In this document: in pieces, positions 26,488-33,809 of the stretch | Layout of the letters: every line of letters begins with the position of its first letter | Numbering within the stretch: position 1 is the stretch's first letter | Assembly: GCF_009208565.1 (NCBI RefSeq) | Contig: NZ_WFLK01000002.1 | Coordinates: 496,001-560,000 of the forward strand | DNA from: Janthinobacterium aquaticum | GTDB taxonomy: Bacteria; Pseudomonadota; Gammaproteobacteria; Burkholderiales; Burkholderiaceae_D | DNA length: 64,000 bases | Direction: 5' to 3' | Notes under the pieces: generated by a model | Seen by the model: the letters and a program-made list of their open reading frames with translations, nothing else | Told to the model about the DNA's origin: nothing | The model's database searches: none | Position numbers and translations under genes: made by a program

Positions 26488-26754
26488 ATGACCCAGGCTT
26501 GCAAACACCTGCACGATATCCATACGCGCGGCGCCAATTCCAAGGGCTGCGAAGAATGCCTGAAGATGGGCGACACCTGGGTCCACCTGCGCGTATGCAT
26601 GGTGTGCGGCCATGTGGGCTGCTGCGACGACTCGAAAAACAAGCACGCCACCAAGCATTTTCACGCGACAGGCCACCCGATCATGCGCTCCAAGGAGCCG
26701 GGGGAAACCTGGGGCTGGTGCTATGTCGACGAGCTGTTTTATGATCCCATCTGA
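26488..26754 (+). CDS. UBP-type zinc-finger protein
   Basis: 88 aa, a single zf-UBP module. The metal-binding pattern is visible: CKHLHDIH, CEECLKMGDTWVHLRVCMVCGHVGC, then KHATKHFHATGHPIM. In eukaryotes this fold binds the ubiquitin C-terminus; in bacteria its role is unknown. A GAAGGAGA ribosome site precedes the start. Ends WGWCYVDELFYDP as in other bacterial members. Confidence 0.88.
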   Translation: MTQACKHLHDIHTRGANSKGCEECLKMGDTWVHLRVCMVCGHVGCCDDSKNKHATKHFHATGHPIMRSKEPGETWGWCYVDELFYDPI

Positions 26755-26783
26755 ACTGAACTCAATGGAAGCGTGGTAACGGC

Positions 26784-27404
26784 ATGCGTGTCAAGACCGA
26801 AAGCAAGCGACTGGAAATTCTCGAGGCGGCCACCAGCGTATTTCTGGAACAGGGCTACGAGCGAACGCAGATGGCTCACATCAGCGATCGCGCCCAGTGC
26901 TCGAAGGGCACGCTGTACAGCTATTTCGCGTCAAAGGACGAACTCTTCTTCGAGGTGGTGCTGGGCAAGGCCGAGCACGATACACAGCATGTGTTCAGCG
27001 AGATAGCCTTGCCCGGCGCCAGGCTCGGTACGCCTGGGTCCATGGAGCCGGCCTTGTGCGCTTTTGGCACGCGCTTCCTGCAGACGCTGTACGCGCCGGG
27101 CTACCAGGCGCTGCGGCGCCTGGCGCTGTCGGACGGCGCCAGCGCCGAAGTGCGCAGCAGCGTCTACCATAACGGCATTGCGCGCTACCAGATGCAGCTG
27201 GCTACGCTGCTGCAGCAGTTGATGCAGTGCGGCCTGCTGCGCCAGGCCGACGCGCAGGTGGCAGCAGCCCATTTGCGTGCGCTGCTTGAGTCCGAACTGC
27301 TGATGAAGTTTCTGATGGGGGTGCTCGAGCAGCCCAGCACGGCTGTGCTGGAGGCGGCGGCGCAGCGCGCCGTGGCCGTGTTCGTGGCCGCTTACGGCGC
27401 CTGA
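26784..27404 (+). CDS. TetR/AcrR-family transcriptional regulator
   Basis: 206 aa. N-terminal TetR HTH at residues 10-55: RLEILEAATSVFLEQGYERT, then RAQCSKGTLYSYFASKDELFF. The C-terminal ligand domain resembles the AefR-like/TetR_C_7 type with FLQTLYAPGYQALRRLAL. The ligand and target are unknown; the nearest candidate genes are the TMEM175/zf-UBP pair upstream, but both run in the same direction, so local autoregulation is only a guess. Confidence 0.9.
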   Translation: MRVKTESKRLEILEAATSVFLEQGYERTQMAHISDRAQCSKGTLYSYFASKDELFFEVVLGKAEHDTQHVFSEIALPGARLGTPGSMEPALCAFGTRFLQTLYAPGYQALRRLALSDGASAEVRSSVYHNGIARYQMQLATLLQQLMQCGLLRQADAQVAAAHLRALLESELLMKFLMGVLEQPSTAVLEAAAQRAVAVFVAAYGA

Positions 27405-27410
27405 TTGACC

Positions 27411-28205
27411 TTAACTGCGCTTTGGCAACTCAAGCAGTGCCAGCCAGTCCATTCCATCCTTGCCCAACTGGCGGCCGGTCAGGCTGGCCAGCGAGCCTGG
27501 CGTTGGCGGACCATCGTGGGCGGCGTGGTTGAAGTAGTTGAAATCGAGGTCGATCTTTTCCTGCAGGCCGCTGGCGTAATCGGCCGGGTACAGCACCTGT
27601 TCGGCTTCCGGCAGCGCGTTGAAGTGGCCGAGCACCGAAGAGAAGAATTTAGTCATCTTGCCCGTCTCGTTATATTCGCGCATCGCTTCGGCCACTACCT
27701 TCTGGCGCCAGGCCAGCTCTTCGTCATAGGCCTGGGTAAGCGCCGCGCGCTTCTCGTTGACGGTAAAGGTGCCGCTTTCATCCTGGGCGATAGTCGACAA
27801 TTGCTCGCGAGATAAGCCCGCAAACGGATTCGGGCCTTTCTTGTCGACAAAGGCGGTCGCTGCTTTCGCCGACTGCGCCGACGCGGCGTCATTGGGCTCG
27901 GGCGTCTGGGCTGCGGCAGCTGCCTTGTGCTGCGCGTCGAGCGGATAGAAGGTGGCCAGGTTGTTCTGGCTGATCTTGTCGGCCAGCGCCTGGCGGTCCA
28001 GCCCCTGATTGCTGGTCCCGGTCACGCCAGCGGCCCTGGACAGGCGCGAGGCCAGCGTGGAAATGACGGTGGTGTCGGCAACGGCGGCGGCGCCGGTCGC
28101 GGCGCCAGCCTGGCCGGGCGCGCCGTTGATGGACACGCTGGCGCCATATGCGGTTGAGGCCGTGCGCGGTGTGCTCTGGCTGGTGTAGGTCGTGACATTG
28201 ATCAT
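27411..28205 (-). CDS. Hypothetical protein, low-complexity N-terminal half
   Basis: 264 aa, no TM segment or signal peptide. Residues 1-125 are Ala/Thr/Ser-rich and probably disordered (for example TAYGASVSINGAPGQAGAAT). Residues 126-264 look folded: PFAGLSREQLSTIAQDESG, YDEELAWRQKVVAEAMREYN and GLQEKIDLDFNYFNHAAHDG. The LSREQL-T-I-DESG-FTVNEKRAA pattern is seen in unnamed proteins of pseudomonads and Oxalobacteraceae, from memory. No known function. Convergent with the TetR gene, 6 nt apart. Confidence 0.65.
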   Translation of the reverse strand: MINVTTYTSQSTPRTASTAYGASVSINGAPGQAGAATGAAAVADTTVISTLASRLSRAAGVTGTSNQGLDRQALADKISQNNLATFYPLDAQHKAAAAAQTPEPNDAASAQSAKAATAFVDKKGPNPFAGLSREQLSTIAQDESGTFTVNEKRAALTQAYDEELAWRQKVVAEAMREYNETGKMTKFFSSVLGHFNALPEAEQVLYPADYASGLQEKIDLDFNYFNHAAHDGPPTPGSLASLTGRQLGKDGMDWLALLELPKRS

Positions 28206-28293
28206 GCTGGTTCCCTGTCATGCCAGGCAGGCGGCATGCATCATCGGTAACGGACAATCTTGCCAGAACTTTAATCAGGCCCGGCCATGAACT
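28206..28293 (-). other. Short gap between hypothetical gene and DUF2474 gene
   Basis: 88 bp with no hairpin or recognised site; includes the presumed promoter of the hypothetical protein. Confidence 0.3.
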
Positions 28294-28443
28294 CTAGCGC
28301 GACATGCCGATGCCGTGCATGAGCAGGCGCAGCAGCCCGGCTGCCGCGCCCAGCGCCATGACGCTGCCCAGCCAGATCAGTAGCAGCCAGCACAGCCGCT
28401 TGGGCCAAAGCAGGGGCGGCTTTTCAAGGTATTGTCGTTTCAT
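28294..28443 (-). CDS. DUF2474 small membrane protein of bd-type oxidase
   Basis: 49 aa: a basic, Pro-containing N-terminus (KRQYLEKPPLLWPKRL) and one TM helix (CWLLLIWLGSVMALGAAAGLL). This is the DUF2474 pattern found after cydB/cioB, a likely accessory subunit comparable in size and position to CydX. Its ATG overlaps the cydB stop (TAATG, 28443-28445), so translation should be coupled. It sits inside a longer out-of-frame-start frame and is easily missed in annotation. Confidence 0.82.
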   Translation of the reverse strand: MKRQYLEKPPLLWPKRLCWLLLIWLGSVMALGAAAGLLRLLMHGIGMSR

Positions 28444-29450
28444 TAGTGATAAGCCTCGCCTGGTTTGACCTTGCCGCGAAACACGTAGTACGACCATGCC
28501 GTGTAGGCGAGGGTAAAGGGGATGATGAACAACGCGCCGATCAGCGTAAAGCCCTGGCTCTGCGGCGGTGCCGATGCCTCCCAGATGGTCATGACGGGCA
28601 TGACAATGTGCGGCCACAGGCTGATGGCCAGGCCGCTGAAGCCGAGAAACACCAGGCACAGCGTCAGCACGAACGGACCGCCGTGCGGGTCACGCTGCAA
28701 GCAACGCAGCAGCGTGCCGGTGACCAGCAGCACCAGCACAGGCACCGGCAGGAGCCAGAAGATGTTGGGCGTGCTGAACCAGCGCTGGGCAATCAGGGGA
28801 TGGGTCATTGGCGTCCAGACCGACAGGATGGCCAGCACCAGCAGCATGATCCAGGTCAGCGGACGCGCCAGCTTTTTCATGCCCTGCTGCAGCGCGCCAT
28901 CCGTTTTCATGATCAGCCAGGTACAGCCCAGCAGTGCGTAGGCCAGTACCAGACCCACACCGCAAAACAGCGGGAACGGCGCCAGCCAGTCAAACGGGCC
29001 GCCGGCAAAGGCGTGACCGTTGACCTTGATACCGCCGATAAACGCGCCCAGCGTCACGCCCTGGAAAAAGGCGGCGCAGGTCGAACCGCAGATAAAGGCG
29101 CGGTCCCACAGCGGCTGCTGCGCGGTATCCGCCTTGAAGCGGAACTCGAACGCCACGCCGCGAAAGATCAGGCCCAGCAGCATGAAGATCAGCGGCAGGT
29201 ACAGCGCGGTGAGAATAATGCCGTAAGCGATGGGAAAGGCGGCCATCAGGGCCGCGCCGCCCAGCACCAGCCAGGTTTCATTGCCGTCCCATACCGGGGC
29301 GACCGTATTCATCATGACGTCGCGTTCGGTTTTATCGGTATGGAAGGGAAACAGGATGCCGATGCCGAGGTCGAAACCATCCATGATCACATACATCATG
29401 ATGCCAAACAGTATGATGACGGCCCACAGAACTGCCAGGTCGATGCCCAT
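28443..29450 (-). CDS. cydB: Cytochrome bd-type quinol oxidase subunit II
   Basis: 335 aa with 8-9 TM helices. N-terminus LAVLWAVIILFGIMMYVIMDGFDLGIGILFPF is the conserved CydB opening with the functional Asp region; ETWLVLGGAALMAAFPIAYG follows. Forms the heterodimeric terminal oxidase with CydA that reduces O2 to water with quinol electrons in the inner membrane. Starts 2 nt after cydA and ends overlapping the DUF2474 start: one operon cydA-cydB-DUF2474. Confidence 0.94.
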   Translation of the reverse strand: MGIDLAVLWAVIILFGIMMYVIMDGFDLGIGILFPFHTDKTERDVMMNTVAPVWDGNETWLVLGGAALMAAFPIAYGIILTALYLPLIFMLLGLIFRGVAFEFRFKADTAQQPLWDRAFICGSTCAAFFQGVTLGAFIGGIKVNGHAFAGGPFDWLAPFPLFCGVGLVLAYALLGCTWLIMKTDGALQQGMKKLARPLTWIMLLVLAILSVWTPMTHPLIAQRWFSTPNIFWLLPVPVLVLLVTGTLLRCLQRDPHGGPFVLTLCLVFLGFSGLAISLWPHIVMPVMTIWEASAPPQSQGFTLIGALFIIPFTLAYTAWSYYVFRGKVKPGEAYH

Positions 29451-29452
29451 GC

Positions 29453-30877
29453 TTATGCTCCTTTTCCAGGTGTGTGGTCATTGTCAATGGCGGCCGATAG
29501 CGGACGCATGGCCTGGCGGCTGGTGCCGGGACCGCCGTCGGCCGGCAAGTGGGCCCCGGCTGGCGCAGGATCGGCGCGCATCAGGCGCAGCATGTACAGG
29601 ACGCCGGCGGTAAATACCAGGATATACACCAGCACGAACAGGATCAGGCTGATCGACAGTTCCAGCACGCCATGCGGCGAAGCGGCGTCAGCGGTGCGCA
29701 GCAGGCCGTACACAACCCACGGCTGGCGGCCGATCTCGGTGGTGTACCAGCCAGCCAGGATGGCAACCAGCCCGGCCGGGCCCATCCACAGCGCAAAGCG
29801 CTGCAGCCAGCGCGCGCTGTACAGGCGGCCGCGCCAGTGGGCAATCGCAGCGAGCACGGCCAGCGCGATCATCAGCAGGCCCAGGCCGACCATGATGCGA
29901 AAGCTCCAGAACAGTACGGCCGAATTGGGGCGGTCGGCGCGCGGAATCGACTTCAGGCCGGCAAACTGGCCGTCCCAGCTGTGCGTGAGGATCAGGCTGC
30001 CCAGATGCGGGATGCGCACCGCATAGTCTGTTGTTTCGGTTTGCATGTTGGGCAGGCCGAACAGCGTCATCGGCACGCCTTCTGCCGCCGGCCCGTTTTC
30101 CCAGTGGCCTTCGATGGCGGCGATTTTCGCCGGCTGGTATTTGAGGGTGTTGAGGCCATGCATGTCGCCCAGCAGCGCCTGCAATGGCGCGATCAGCAGC
30201 AGCATGCCCAGCGCCATGGCAAACATCTTGCGTACATGCAGGCTGTTATGGCCGCGCAGCAAATGCCAGGCGCCGGTGGCAGCGACGATCAGCGCGGTGG
30301 CAATAAAGGCGCCCACGCCCATATGCGCCAGGCGATAGGGAAACGAGGGGTTGAAGATCACGGCCAGCCAGTCGGTCGGCACCACGCGGCCATCGACGAT
30401 GGCATAGCCGGCCGGCGTTTGCATCCAGCTGTTCGAGGCCAGGATCCAGGTGGCCGACACCAGCGTGCCCAGCGCCACCATTACGGTGGAAAACATGTGC
30501 AGCGCCGGGCCGACACGGTTCCAGCCGAACAGCATCACGCCCAGGAAGCCTGCTTCGAGGAAAAATGCGGTCATGACCTCGTACGCCAGCAGCGGGCCGG
30601 TAATGCTGCCGGCAAAATTGGAGAAAAAGCTCCAATTGGTGCCAAACTCGTAGGCCATCACCAGGCCGGATACCACGCCCATGCCGAAGTTGACGGAAAA
30701 AATCTTGATCCAGTAGTGATACAGATCGCGGTAGACGGTTTGGCCGGTACGCAGCCAGCACGCTTCCAGGATGGCCAGGAAACTGGCCAGGCTGATTGTC
30801 ATGACGGGGAAAATGATATGGACCGAGATGGTGAAAGCAAACTGTATTCGGGCCAACAACAGGGCGGTGCTATCCAT
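29453..30877 (-). CDS. cydA: Cytochrome bd-type quinol oxidase subunit I (CioA-like)
   Basis: 474 aa. Heme b595 ligand His20 in FAFTISVHIIFP; acidic proton-path residues in YEVMTAFFLEAGFLGVMLFG; the heme b558 His in YRLAHMGVGAF; quinol-site motif GDMHGLNTLKYQPAKIAAIEG. The Q-loop is short, so the protein is about 50 residues smaller than E. coli CydA, as in the cyanide-insensitive oxidase (CIO) group; GRQPWVVYGLLRTADA also fits that group. Start at 30877 is preceded by TGGAGAAC; an upstream in-frame Met would add 55 residues unlike any CydA. Confidence 0.94.
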   Translation of the reverse strand: MDSTALLLARIQFAFTISVHIIFPVMTISLASFLAILEACWLRTGQTVYRDLYHYWIKIFSVNFGMGVVSGLVMAYEFGTNWSFFSNFAGSITGPLLAYEVMTAFFLEAGFLGVMLFGWNRVGPALHMFSTVMVALGTLVSATWILASNSWMQTPAGYAIVDGRVVPTDWLAVIFNPSFPYRLAHMGVGAFIATALIVAATGAWHLLRGHNSLHVRKMFAMALGMLLLIAPLQALLGDMHGLNTLKYQPAKIAAIEGHWENGPAAEGVPMTLFGLPNMQTETTDYAVRIPHLGSLILTHSWDGQFAGLKSIPRADRPNSAVLFWSFRIMVGLGLLMIALAVLAAIAHWRGRLYSARWLQRFALWMGPAGLVAILAGWYTTEIGRQPWVVYGLLRTADAASPHGVLELSISLILFVLVYILVFTAGVLYMLRLMRADPAPAGAHLPADGGPGTSRQAMRPLSAAIDNDHTPGKGA

Positions 30878-31096
30878 CGTTGTTCTCCAGGCGGGGTGGG
30901 GCACACATCCTGCTTTTGAGCGCACCGGTGCGCATGCGGGCCGCAGGCGGCGCATGTGCCGGGTTCGGGATATGTCGGACAAGAGGGGCAGGACAGGCAA
31001 CAGCCGCCAGCCGATATGGAAACTGCGTACTGAGCGCCACATCGGGTGCGCCTCTGCAGTGGCGCGCCCGATGTGGCGTAGGGTCGAGGGTGGAGC
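30878..31096 (-). other. Gap between dps and cydA
   Basis: 219 bp holding the cydA promoter region on the left and a long hairpin (31035-31078) next to the dps stop. No clear FNR/ANR-type TTGAT-N4-ATCAA site was found. Confidence 0.4.
31035..31078 (-). terminator. 18-bp stem hairpin downstream of dps
   Basis: CGCCACATCGGGTGCGCC (31035-31052) pairs with GGCGCGCCCGATGTGGCG (31061-31078), one G-T wobble, 8-nt loop. It lies 19 nt after the dps stop. No T-run follows, so it may act with Rho or as a 3'-end stabiliser. Confidence 0.5.
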
Positions 31097-31639
31097 TTAC
31101 TGGGTGTTGCCGGCTTTGCTCTGGGCTGCCAGGTGCTCGCCGATAAACCAGCTTTGCAGCTCATTGGCGCGCACCACCTGGCTGACGATCAGGTCATTGG
31201 TGCCGTCGTCGCCGATATCGGCCGCTGTGCGCGCCAGCGGACGCGCTTCGATCAGGATGGTTTCATGGGCAGTGACCAGGCGCTCGAGCTGGGCCAGGGC
31301 CGATTCGCGGCCGCGCGGTGCGCGTGCGATCGACGATTCGTCGGCCACGTCGCCAGCCAGGGCGAAGGTCACGCCGCCCAGCGTCTGCACGCGTTCGGCG
31401 ATGGTGTCCATGATCAGCTCCTGCTCGCCATAGTGCTTGTCGAACAACAGGTGCAGCTGGTAGAAGGCGGCGCCCGAGGTTTGCCAGTGGGCTTTCTTGT
31501 AAGCGTCGCGGATGGCCATGGTGTGGGCCAGCAGGCGATTGAGCGCATGCACGCTCTGGGCGCGCACTTCGGCCGACAGGCCGATACGAACGTCAGCGAG
31601 GGAACCAAAGTCTTGCAGGATGTCAGTCGTTTTGTTCAT
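31097..31639 (-). CDS. dps: DNA-protecting ferritin-like protein Dps
   Basis: 180 aa. Ferritin-like four-helix fold with the Dps ferroxidase ligands at the dimer interface: KAHWQTSG (His) and LFDKHYGEQELIMDTIAERV (Asp, Glu). It assembles as a dodecamer that stores iron, consumes H2O2 and may coat DNA in starved or stressed cells. The C-terminus ends GEHLAAQSKAGNTQ with few Lys. Own transcription unit; hairpin downstream. Confidence 0.93.
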   Translation of the reverse strand: MNKTTDILQDFGSLADVRIGLSAEVRAQSVHALNRLLAHTMAIRDAYKKAHWQTSGAAFYQLHLLFDKHYGEQELIMDTIAERVQTLGGVTFALAGDVADESSIARAPRGRESALAQLERLVTAHETILIEARPLARTAADIGDDGTNDLIVSQVVRANELQSWFIGEHLAAQSKAGNTQ

Positions 31640-31739
31640 GATGTGCTTTCGTCGGTGAGATTAGCGGGGCGGAAAATGTGAACTGGCCTGTGCGGGGCGC
31701 CGCTCCCATGCGCCCGTACCAGCTGGATCAAAATCGGAA

Positions 31740-32738
31740 TTACGGTGCTGGCGGCAGGCCGTCGTAGTTGACCGGCAGCCAGGCATAGCCATCGCCCTGC
31801 TGGCGCACATGGCCCAGGCCAGGGAAGGCGATATGGGCGGCGCCTACCAGCAGATGATCGCCGGCCAGTTTTTTCAGCAGGGCCGTGCGCGTGGCGCGGG
31901 CGTCTTCCTGGCTGCTGTCGTATTGCACCGTGGCTGCCGGCTGCGGCATCTGCAGCGCGGCCACGTGCACGATATCGCCCCACACCAGCAACTGCTGCGC
32001 GCCGTCGCTGACCAGGTACATGGCGTGCCCGGGCGTGTGGCCCGGCGCCGGCATGGCGGTAATGCCGGGCGTGAGTTCGCCAAAGCTGGTGTAGGGCTGG
32101 AAACGGCCGCTACGCATATAGGGCGCCGTGACGTTGACTGCCGCATCAAAGAAGGTGCTCAGAAAGTCCGGTCCGGCAGCCTTGCTGGCTGGCGACAGCC
32201 AGTAGTCGGCTTCGGCCTGCGACACGCGCACCACGGCATTGGGAAAGGCCGGTTTGCCGTTGGTCACGATGCCGCCTGCATGGTCCTTGTGCAGATGGGT
32301 CAGCAATACTTCGTCCACCTGTTCCGGCTGGTAGCCGGCAGCGCGCAGATTGTCCAGCAATCGCCCGCAGCAGTTGCCGTACAGCACACCGGCGCCGGCG
32401 TCGATCAGCACCAGCTTCTTGCCGGTATTGATCAGGAAGGCGTTGATCGAGCCCTGTACCGGCTTGGTCAGCTGGGCGTCCGCCAGGTCACGGCCGATCT
32501 CGGCGGCCGTGATATTGCGCATGACGGTATCGACCGGGAAAGCATGGGTGCCATCCGACAGGGCCGTGACTTCAAACTTGCCCAGCATCATGCGGTAATA
32601 GCCGGGCGCCTGGGTCTGTACCTGTGGCGCCGCGGCATGGGCAACGCCAGTCGGCATGGCCAGCGGCAGTGCCAGTGCCACGGCGATGGCGGCCAGTGAC
32701 AGCCTGCCGGCTTTGATGAAAGAGGAACATGGATGCAT
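31740..32738 (-). CDS. Exported metallo-beta-lactamase-fold hydrolase
   Basis: 332 aa with a signal peptide (RLSLAAIAVALALPLAMPTGVAHA). The zinc motif HxHxDH is intact in LTHLHKDHAGG (about residues 143-153), with later ligands in PGHTPGHAMYL and LLVWGDIVHV. Overall form is like quorum-quenching-type and other broad MBL hydrolases that carry a Sec signal. The substrate is unknown; lactonase or esterase activity is possible. No obvious partner genes. Confidence 0.87.
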   Translation of the reverse strand: MHPCSSFIKAGRLSLAAIAVALALPLAMPTGVAHAAAPQVQTQAPGYYRMMLGKFEVTALSDGTHAFPVDTVMRNITAAEIGRDLADAQLTKPVQGSINAFLINTGKKLVLIDAGAGVLYGNCCGRLLDNLRAAGYQPEQVDEVLLTHLHKDHAGGIVTNGKPAFPNAVVRVSQAEADYWLSPASKAAGPDFLSTFFDAAVNVTAPYMRSGRFQPYTSFGELTPGITAMPAPGHTPGHAMYLVSDGAQQLLVWGDIVHVAALQMPQPAATVQYDSSQEDARATRTALLKKLAGDHLLVGAAHIAFPGLGHVRQQGDGYAWLPVNYDGLPPAP

Positions 32739-32819
32739 GGATGACTTTCTTCACAATTGCGTTCAATGGGGCTTGCACTGCCATGCTAACGGCGCGTGCC
32801 GCGGCAGGCGACTGCCACA

Positions 32820-32841
32820 GGATCAGTTGGCAAACTGATCC
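32820..32841 (-). terminator. Perfect 9-bp inverted repeat 3' of the NarL-type regulator
   Basis: GGATCAGTT (32820-32828) and AACTGATCC (32833-32841) pair around a 4-nt loop, 15 nt beyond the regulator stop and 81 bp before the hydrolase start. Could end transcription of the regulator gene (no T-run) or serve as an operator for the hydrolase gene. Confidence 0.4.
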
Positions 32842-32856
32842 AAAGACAGGGCGCGC

Positions 32857-33531
32857 CTAATGCAGCCCCAGCAGGCCGCGCCGGCTGGCCAGCATCACCG
32901 CCTCGGTGCGGGTGGCGGCGTTGAGCTTGGACAGGATATTGTTGATGTGAAACTTCACCGTGCCCACGCCGATGCCGGCCGCGCGGGCAATCGTCTTGTT
33001 GCACGCGCCGGTGGCCAGGTGCACCAGGATTTCGCGTTCGCGTATCGACAGGTCGCTGCCGTGCACGCGGGTGGCCAGTTTGGCGGCCATCTGGGGCGTC
33101 ACCACCTTGCGTCCCTTGAGCACGCTGGCAATCGTGGCCAGCAGTTCGTCGAACGGGGCGTTTTTCAACAGGTAGGCGCTGGCGCCGGCCTGCATGCAGC
33201 GGTACACCACCTCGTCTCCCTCATGGGCGCTCATGATAATGATGCGCGCCTGCGGATAAAGCGCATGGATGCGGGTCGTCGCTTCGATGCCGTCGCAGTG
33301 CGGCATCGACAGGTCCAGCAGCAGCACGTCCGGCTGCAGCCGCTGATACAGCTCGACAGCCTGCTCGCCGTCGCAGGCCTGGCCCAGCAGCGTGAAACTG
33401 CCTTCCGACTGCAGCAGCGACACCATGCCGGCGCGGATCAGCGGATGGTCATCGGCAATCACGATGGTGGTGGTGTCCGGCGCTGCGTGGGACGCATGCG
33501 CTGTGCTCGTTGTTGGCGTGATGGTGTGCAT
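32857..33531 (-). CDS. NarL/FixJ-type response regulator (LuxR HTH)
   Basis: 224 aa. Receiver with acidic pair in IVIADDHPLIRAG, phospho-acceptor Asp73 in VLLLDLSMPHCDG and Lys in AYLLKNAPFDELL. C-terminal LuxR HTH: LSIREREILVHLATGACNKT, then GIGVGTVKFHINNILSKL. No sensor kinase is adjacent. It is divergent from the GGDEF-EAL gene, and the shared gap holds three copies of the TATAC-N4-GTATA repeat, so it is a prime candidate for the protein that binds them. Confidence 0.9.
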   Translation of the reverse strand: MHTITPTTSTAHASHAAPDTTTIVIADDHPLIRAGMVSLLQSEGSFTLLGQACDGEQAVELYQRLQPDVLLLDLSMPHCDGIEATTRIHALYPQARIIIMSAHEGDEVVYRCMQAGASAYLLKNAPFDELLATIASVLKGRKVVTPQMAAKLATRVHGSDLSIREREILVHLATGACNKTIARAAGIGVGTVKFHINNILSKLNAATRTEAVMLASRRGLLGLH

Positions 33532-33630
33532 GGCTGATCCTCGGTACGGTAATCGGGTCGGCGTCGTTGGCAGCGGGGCGGCCAGCTAACCGATGACGCA
33601 TTGTGCAAAACCGTTGCAGCGCTGCCTAGT

Positions 33631-33644
33631 TATACGTGGGTATA
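33631..33644 (+). promoter_or_regulatory. TATAC-N4-GTATA box, copy 1
   Basis: TATACGTGGGTATA: perfect 5-bp arms, 4-nt spacer, in the gap between the NarL-type regulator and the GGDEF-EAL gene. Its centre is 63 bp (six helical turns) from copy 2. Confidence 0.65.
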
Positions 33645-33693
33645 GGACGCTGCTGCGAGCGCTGTTTTCCGCTCTGCGGCGCGGGTGCGGCCC

Positions 33694-33707
33694 TGTACTT
33701 TGGTATA
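33694..33707 (+). promoter_or_regulatory. TATAC-N4-GTATA box, copy 2
   Basis: TGTACTTTGGTATA: one mismatch to the consensus; centre is 20 bp from copy 3. Confidence 0.6.
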
Positions 33708-33713
33708 GGGGCT

Positions 33714-33727
33714 TATACGAAAGTCTA
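33714..33727 (+). promoter_or_regulatory. TATAC-N4-GTATA box, copy 3
   Basis: TATACGAAAGTCTA: one mismatch; 24 bp upstream of a -10-like TATAGT (33752-33757), a fitting place for an activator. Confidence 0.6.
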
Positions 33728-33809
33728 ATTTTCCACCAGGAAAACGCTGCCTATAGTGGCTGGCATGGACAGGCCCAAGCGTGTCCGACCATCCACGAAG
33801 GGAATAAAA

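Noticed and set aside
28206..31096. FNR/ANR site controlling cydAB
   Set aside because: No TTGAT-N4-ATCAA match or close variant was seen in the cydA upstream region.
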